Positions 6,306-9,460 of a stretch of 9,460 nt of DNA are shown piece after piece; position 1 is the stretch's first letter, and the number at the start of each line of letters is the position of its first letter. The notes beneath the pieces were generated by a model, which was given only the letters and a program-made list of their open reading frames with translations, ran no database searches and was not told the origin of the DNA. Source of the stretch: DATELY01 sp040513115 (GTDB lineage Bacteria; Pseudomonadota; Gammaproteobacteria; Steroidobacterales; Steroidobacteraceae); assembly GCA_040513115.1 (NCBI GenBank), contig JBEVDW010000646.1:1-9460 (forward strand), read 5' to 3'. The position numbers and the translations under genes were made by a program.

Positions 6306-7996
6306 TTATCGGTTCACGTTGGCGACGGGGCCAGCAGTGCTTCCTGCTGCTTGCGTGGTTGTTCCTTGCGCTCTGCGCGTCGGCGCAGGCGCAGCTCAAG
6401 CCAGCACACGCAGCTATTGCCAGTGCACACCCCCTTGCCACCGAAGCAGGACTGGAAATCTTGCGGCGCGGAGGCAACGCATTCGACGCTGCAGTTGCAG
6501 TTAGCGCAGCGCTTGCGGTGGTGGAGCCGAGCAGCAGCGGTTTGGGCGGCGGCGGATTCTGGTTGTTGCATCAAGCGGCTCAGCATACCGATGTGATGAT
6601 CGACGGCCGCGAAGTCGCGCCACTCGCAGCCACGCGCGACATGTTCCTGGACGCATCAGGAAATCCCGTTCCGCGGCGCTCGATCGACACTGCACTCGCC
6701 GCCGGTATTCCAGGTCAGCCGGCTGCACTCGCTCACATGGCGCAGAAGTATGGTCGCCTGCCGTTGCGCGATAGCTTGCAACCTGCGATTCGTCTCGCGC
6801 GCCAAGGCTTCCCGCTGTATGAGCGCTTGCGCAATGGACTCACGTTCAAACGTGATCTGATCGCCGCGAGTGAAGCGCGAAAAGTTTTCCTACATCGAGG
6901 CGAGGTGCTGCCGCTGGGTTCGATCCTCAAGCAACCGGAGTTGGCAGCGACTCTCGAAACCTTGGCAGAGAAGGGCGCAGACGATTTCTACAAAGGTGCC
7001 ACAGCGCGCAAGTTGGTGGCCGGCGTGCGCAAGCTCGGCGGCATCTGGACGCTCGATGACCTGCGTCAGTACGAGGTCAAGGAACGCGCGCCGGTGGTTG
7101 GCACCTATCGCGGCGCGCGCATCGTGTCCGCGCCGCCGCCATCATCGGGCGGTGTCGCGTTGATCGATGCGCTCAACATCCTTGCCGGGTTCGACTTCAC
7201 CACCCTCGACAGTACAACGCGCAAGCACCTCGTGATCGAGGCCATGCGGCGCGTGCATCGCGATCGAGCCGAATACCTGGGAGATCCGGATTTCGTTTCC
7301 GTGCCCGTCGAGCGGCTGATCAATCCGTTCTATGCCGATGGTCAGCGCACCTCGTTGCGGCTCGATCGCGCAACTCCCAGCGGGTCGCTGCCTGGCATCA
7401 CCAACGCAGAACCGGGCCCCCATACCACGCACTTCAGCATCATCGATGCCGAGGGCAATCGTGTTGCAGCAACGATGACTCTAAACTTTTTCTTCGGCTC
7501 GGGACTCATGGTTCCGGGTCTGGGCGTCCTCCTAAACAACGAGATGGATGATTTCTCGATCAAGCCGGGCGTTCCGAACGGCTTTCAGCTCGTCGGCGCC
7601 GATGCCAATGCCATCGCGCCACGCAAACGCATGCTGTCCAGCATGACGCCAACATTCATCGAGCGACCCGACGCCGTAATGATCGTCGGCACGCCGGGAG
7701 GCAGTTACATCATGGGCATGGTGTTGCTGGCGTCGCTGGATTGGTTGGATGGCAAGTCGGCAGAGGACATCGTTCGAGGGGCGCGCTATCACCATCAGTA
7801 CTTGCCTGACGTGGTCGTATTCGAACCGGGTGCCCTGAGCCAGGACGAACAATCGAAGCTGCAATCGATGGGTCATCAGCTCAAGCAGCTGTCGAATACT
7901 TACGGCAACATGCAGGTCGTGACCTGGGATCGCAAAAGCGGTGCTGTAAGCGCCGCATCCGACCCGCGAGGTGCGGGCCGAGGGTTGGTCTACTGA
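6302..7996 (+). CDS. ggt: Gamma-glutamyltransferase (glutathione hydrolase), exported
   Basis: A 564-residue periplasmic Ntn-hydrolase precursor that cleaves the gamma-glutamyl bond of glutathione and related peptides and transfers or hydrolyses the glutamyl group. Residues 1-30 form a Sec signal peptide (basic GSRWRRG, hydrophobic core, AQA|Q site). Autocleavage before T375 in TTHFSIID would give a large subunit and a 190-residue small subunit, the same small-subunit length as E. coli Ggt. Counterparts of E. coli residues are visible: R114 as R103, T409 as T393, N411 as N395, D433 as D417, and S462/S463 as S446/S447. Q430 is E414, as in Helicobacter pylori. The GTG at 6302 was chosen because it overlaps the coaD stop and gives a basic signal-peptide start. 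An in-frame GTG at 6275 would add an acidic MEPQAADDE lead. Neither has a strong ribosome binding site. The gene ends 3 bp from convergent mutM. Confidence 0.93.
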   Translation: MIIGSRWRRGQQCFLLLAWLFLALCASAQAQLKPAHAAIASAHPLATEAGLEILRRGGNAFDAAVAVSAALAVVEPSSSGLGGGGFWLLHQAAQHTDVMIDGREVAPLAATRDMFLDASGNPVPRRSIDTALAAGIPGQPAALAHMAQKYGRLPLRDSLQPAIRLARQGFPLYERLRNGLTFKRDLIAASEARKVFLHRGEVLPLGSILKQPELAATLETLAEKGADDFYKGATARKLVAGVRKLGGIWTLDDLRQYEVKERAPVVGTYRGARIVSAPPPSSGGVALIDALNILAGFDFTTLDSTTRKHLVIEAMRRVHRDRAEYLGDPDFVSVPVERLINPFYADGQRTSLRLDRATPSGSLPGITNAEPGPHTTHFSIIDAEGNRVAATMTLNFFFGSGLMVPGLGVLLNNEMDDFSIKPGVPNGFQLVGADANAIAPRKRMLSSMTPTFIERPDAVMIVGTPGGSYIMGMVLLASLDWLDGKSAEDIVRGARYHHQYLPDVVVFEPGALSQDEQSKLQSMGHQLKQLSNTYGNMQVVTWDRKSGAVSAASDPRGAGRGLVY

Positions 7997-7999
7997 ACG

Positions 8000-8815
8000 T
8001 CAGGTCTGACAGGCCGGACAGTAGTAGCTCGAGCGGTGTGCTTGCTGCAGGTGACGAATGGGTGTGCCGCAGGTGCGGCACGGCTCCCCAGTCCGTTCGT
8101 ACACGTATAGCTGCTGTCGGAAATAGCCGGGCATGCCATCTGCGTTGACGTAGTCGCGCAGGGTGGTGCCGCCGGCTTTGATCGCGTCAGCCAGTACGGC
8201 TTTGATACCCACAACCAGTTTTTCGACCTCGTTTCGCTTGAGTCGTCCGGCAGCGCGCCCGGGGCGCACGCCGGCGCGGAACAGCGCTTCGCTCGCGTAA
8301 ATGTTGCCCACGCCAACCACGAGATGACTACTCATCAACACCTGTTTGATCGACGCGCGTCGCTTGCGCGTCACCCGCCACAGATAGTCGGCGTCGAAGT
8401 CTTCTCCTAGTGGTTCAGGAGCCAGCCGCGCGAGCAGCGTGTGCTGCAGCGGATCCCCAGTGACGAAATGTACGCTGCCGAACCGACGGGGATCGTTGAA
8501 CCGCAGTACGTTGCCATCATTGAGGATCAGCTCCAGGTGGTCGTGCGTCAGTCGCGGCGTGTTCGGCGTGACGAGGCGCAAGCTTCCCGACATGCCCAGA
8601 TGGACGATCAACGTGCCGCGTTCGAGCTCGACCAAGAGGTATTTCGCGCGGCGCTTCACCGCCCGCACGCTTTGACCGCGTAGCCTGGATGCGAAATCCG
8701 TGGGTACGGTCCAGCGCAGCCGCCGTTCATGAAGCACCGCCGCGGTGACGGTTTTGCCGACGAGGGCGGCTTCGATTCCACGACGCGTGGTTTCTACTTC
8801 GGGAAGCTCAGGCAC
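8000..8815 (-). CDS. mutM: Formamidopyrimidine-DNA glycosylase (8-oxoguanine repair)
   Basis: A 271-residue bifunctional DNA glycosylase/AP lyase that removes 8-oxoguanine and formamidopyrimidines (E. coli Fpg 269). The N-terminus is MPELPEVETT; P2 is the nucleophile and E3 the catalytic acid. K58 in KRRAKYLL, M75 in HLGMSGSLR and R110 in NDPRRFGS fit the known lesion- and DNA-contact residues. The H2TH region includes VVGVGNIYASEALF (166-179), and a C4 zinc finger uses C246, C249, C266 and C269. The start is a GTG with no clear Shine-Dalgarno, but it is fixed because proline must be residue 2. VYER replaces the more common VYGR before the zinc finger. The gene is convergent with ggt, and its upstream region is shared with the divergent desaturase gene. 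Confidence 0.96.
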   Translation of the reverse strand: MPELPEVETTRRGIEAALVGKTVTAAVLHERRLRWTVPTDFASRLRGQSVRAVKRRAKYLLVELERGTLIVHLGMSGSLRLVTPNTPRLTHDHLELILNDGNVLRFNDPRRFGSVHFVTGDPLQHTLLARLAPEPLGEDFDADYLWRVTRKRRASIKQVLMSSHLVVGVGNIYASEALFRAGVRPGRAAGRLKRNEVEKLVVGIKAVLADAIKAGGTTLRDYVNADGMPGYFRQQLYVYERTGEPCRTCGTPIRHLQQAHRSSYYCPACQT

Positions 8816-8862
8816 GGTTACTTTTGCATTGCGTTATGCGTTGAACTGACAGCGCCGTCACG

Positions 8863-8910
8863 CCAATCCCGTGCTCCGGCTCTCACTTTCCGCTCACGTA
8901 CGGGGATTGG
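8863..8910. repeat. Widely spaced inverted repeat upstream of the desaturase gene
   Basis: CCAATCCC (8863-8870) and GGGATTGG (8903-8910) are perfect 8-bp inverted arms whose starts are 40 bp apart, about four helical turns. With a one-base bulge the match extends by GT/AC to 10 bp. The right arm ends 5 bp before the candidate -35 of the desaturase promoter, and the left arm is on the mutM side. This could be an operator for a dimeric or looping regulator of lipid desaturation, but no regulator gene is in view. Confidence 0.45.
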
Positions 8911-8915
8911 CTCAT

Positions 8916-8944
8916 TTGTTCGCCCCGCGTCCCTCCGCTATAGT
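8916..8944 (+). promoter_or_regulatory. Candidate sigma-70 promoter of the desaturase gene
   Basis: TTGTTC (8916-8921), a 17-nt spacer and TATAGT (8939-8944). The -10 matches TATAAT at 5 of 6 bases and the -35 matches TTGACA at 3 of 6. A start near 8951 would leave a leader of about 38 nt before the GTG. The rest of the 8816-8988 gap holds the inverted repeat at 8863-8910. On the minus strand there is only a weak mutM candidate, GTGACG-N17-CATAAC. Confidence 0.45.
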
Positions 8945-8988
8945 CGATCGTCAATTATCCGGCGGTCGCGACCAGGGGTCTTACTGAA

Positions 8989-9460
8989 GTGAATCTCGAT
9001 TTCCTCTACGGCGTTCTGGACCTCAGCTTCTGGGGCTACGTGTTGGTCTCGTTCTTGATGGTGCAGTTCACCTTCATGGGGGTGACGCTGTATCTGCATC
9101 GCGATGCTACGCATCGCAGTCTGAATCTGCATCCGGTGCTGCGCCACATCTTCCGTTTCTGGCTGTGGATGAGCTCGGGAATGATCACGAAGGAATGGGT
9201 TGCCGTGCATCGCAAGCACCATGCCCGTTGCGAGACCGAGGACGATCCGCACAGCCCGGTTGTTTTGGGCTTGAAGAAGGTGCTGCTCGAAGGTGCGGAG
9301 CTGTATAAGAAGTCCGCGCGCGATCCTGAGCTCCAGGAAAAGTTTGGCCGCGGTACACCCGATGACTGGTTGGAACGCAACCTGTACGCGGGTCATCGCA
9401 ATCTCGGGATCATCCTGATGGTGATCACTGACCTTGTGCTGTTCGGTGTGCCGGGAATCA
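8989..9460 (+). CDS. Membrane acyl-CoA/acyl-lipid fatty acid desaturase, 3' end cut by window
   Basis: The first 157 residues of an integral-membrane di-iron desaturase of the delta-9 (DesA/stearoyl-CoA desaturase) type, which puts a cis double bond into acyl chains and adjusts membrane fluidity. Residues about 14-36 form the first membrane segment. The first histidine box HRDATH is at 37-42 and the second, HRKHH, at 74-78. The third box would lie beyond the window. The stretches FRFWLW, KEWVAVHRKHH and DDPHSPV are close to the Pseudomonas DesA pattern as I remember it. The GTG start at 8989 is preceded by AGGGG at 8974-8978, and the frame is closed by a TAG at 8941, so no start farther up is likely. 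Expression probably comes from the promoter at 8916-8944, and the inverted repeat just upstream may be its operator. Confidence 0.92.
   Translation, partial: MNLDFLYGVLDLSFWGYVLVSFLMVQFTFMGVTLYLHRDATHRSLNLHPVLRHIFRFWLWMSSGMITKEWVAVHRKHHARCETEDDPHSPVVLGLKKVLLEGAELYKKSARDPELQEKFGRGTPDDWLERNLYAGHRNLGIILMVITDLVLFGVPGI

Noticed and set aside
7999..8010. Palindrome GTCAGGTCTGAC at the ggt/mutM junction as a terminator
   Set aside because: A short palindrome with almost no loop and no T-run on either strand.

Overview
The window is GC-rich chromosomal DNA from a proteobacterium, most likely a gammaproteobacterium. It carries the conserved block ftsY-ftsE-ftsX-rpoH on the minus strand, with rsmD-coaD diverging from ftsY. 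The glycine-zipper/OmpA lipoprotein and the Pseudomonas-like acyl-lipid desaturase fit the same group. A Xanthomonadales/Nevskiales/Steroidobacterales-like lineage is a guess; no rRNA or species marker is present. I see no mobile element, CRISPR array, tRNA or rRNA.

Left part (1-1345, plus strand): a 97-residue single-pass membrane protein of unknown function is followed by an outer-membrane lipoprotein with an OmpA-type peptidoglycan-binding domain. A perfect 11-bp hairpin terminator lies between this lipoprotein gene and the convergent rpoH.

Middle (1363-5059, minus strand): ftsY (signal-recognition-particle receptor), ftsE and ftsX (ABC complex of the divisome) and rpoH (heat-shock sigma factor) read in that order. 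ftsE begins 12 nt after ftsY ends, and ftsE/ftsX overlap by ATGA, so these three look like one transcript. rpoH is set apart by about 140 bp. That gap holds the most notable non-coding signal of the window: a perfect CIRCE operator (TTAGCACTC-N9-GAGTGCTAA) laid over a sigma-E-like promoter. The implication is that HrcA, the other main bacterial heat-shock regulator, represses the gene for sigma-32.

Right part (5171-7996, plus strand): rsmD (16S rRNA m2G966 methyltransferase), coaD (phosphopantetheine adenylyltransferase) and an exported gamma-glutamyltransferase are packed as a likely operon, the last with a GTGA overlap onto coaD. mutM (8-oxoguanine glycosylase) faces it tail-to-tail with a 3-bp gap. 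A divergent intergenic region of 173 bp follows, with a promoter and a widely spaced inverted repeat. It leads into a membrane fatty-acid desaturase cut off by the window end.

Most of the window is ordinary housekeeping DNA. I do not find a clearly undescribed multi-gene system; the novelty, if any, lies in regulation (rpoH, the desaturase) and in the unknown small membrane protein.
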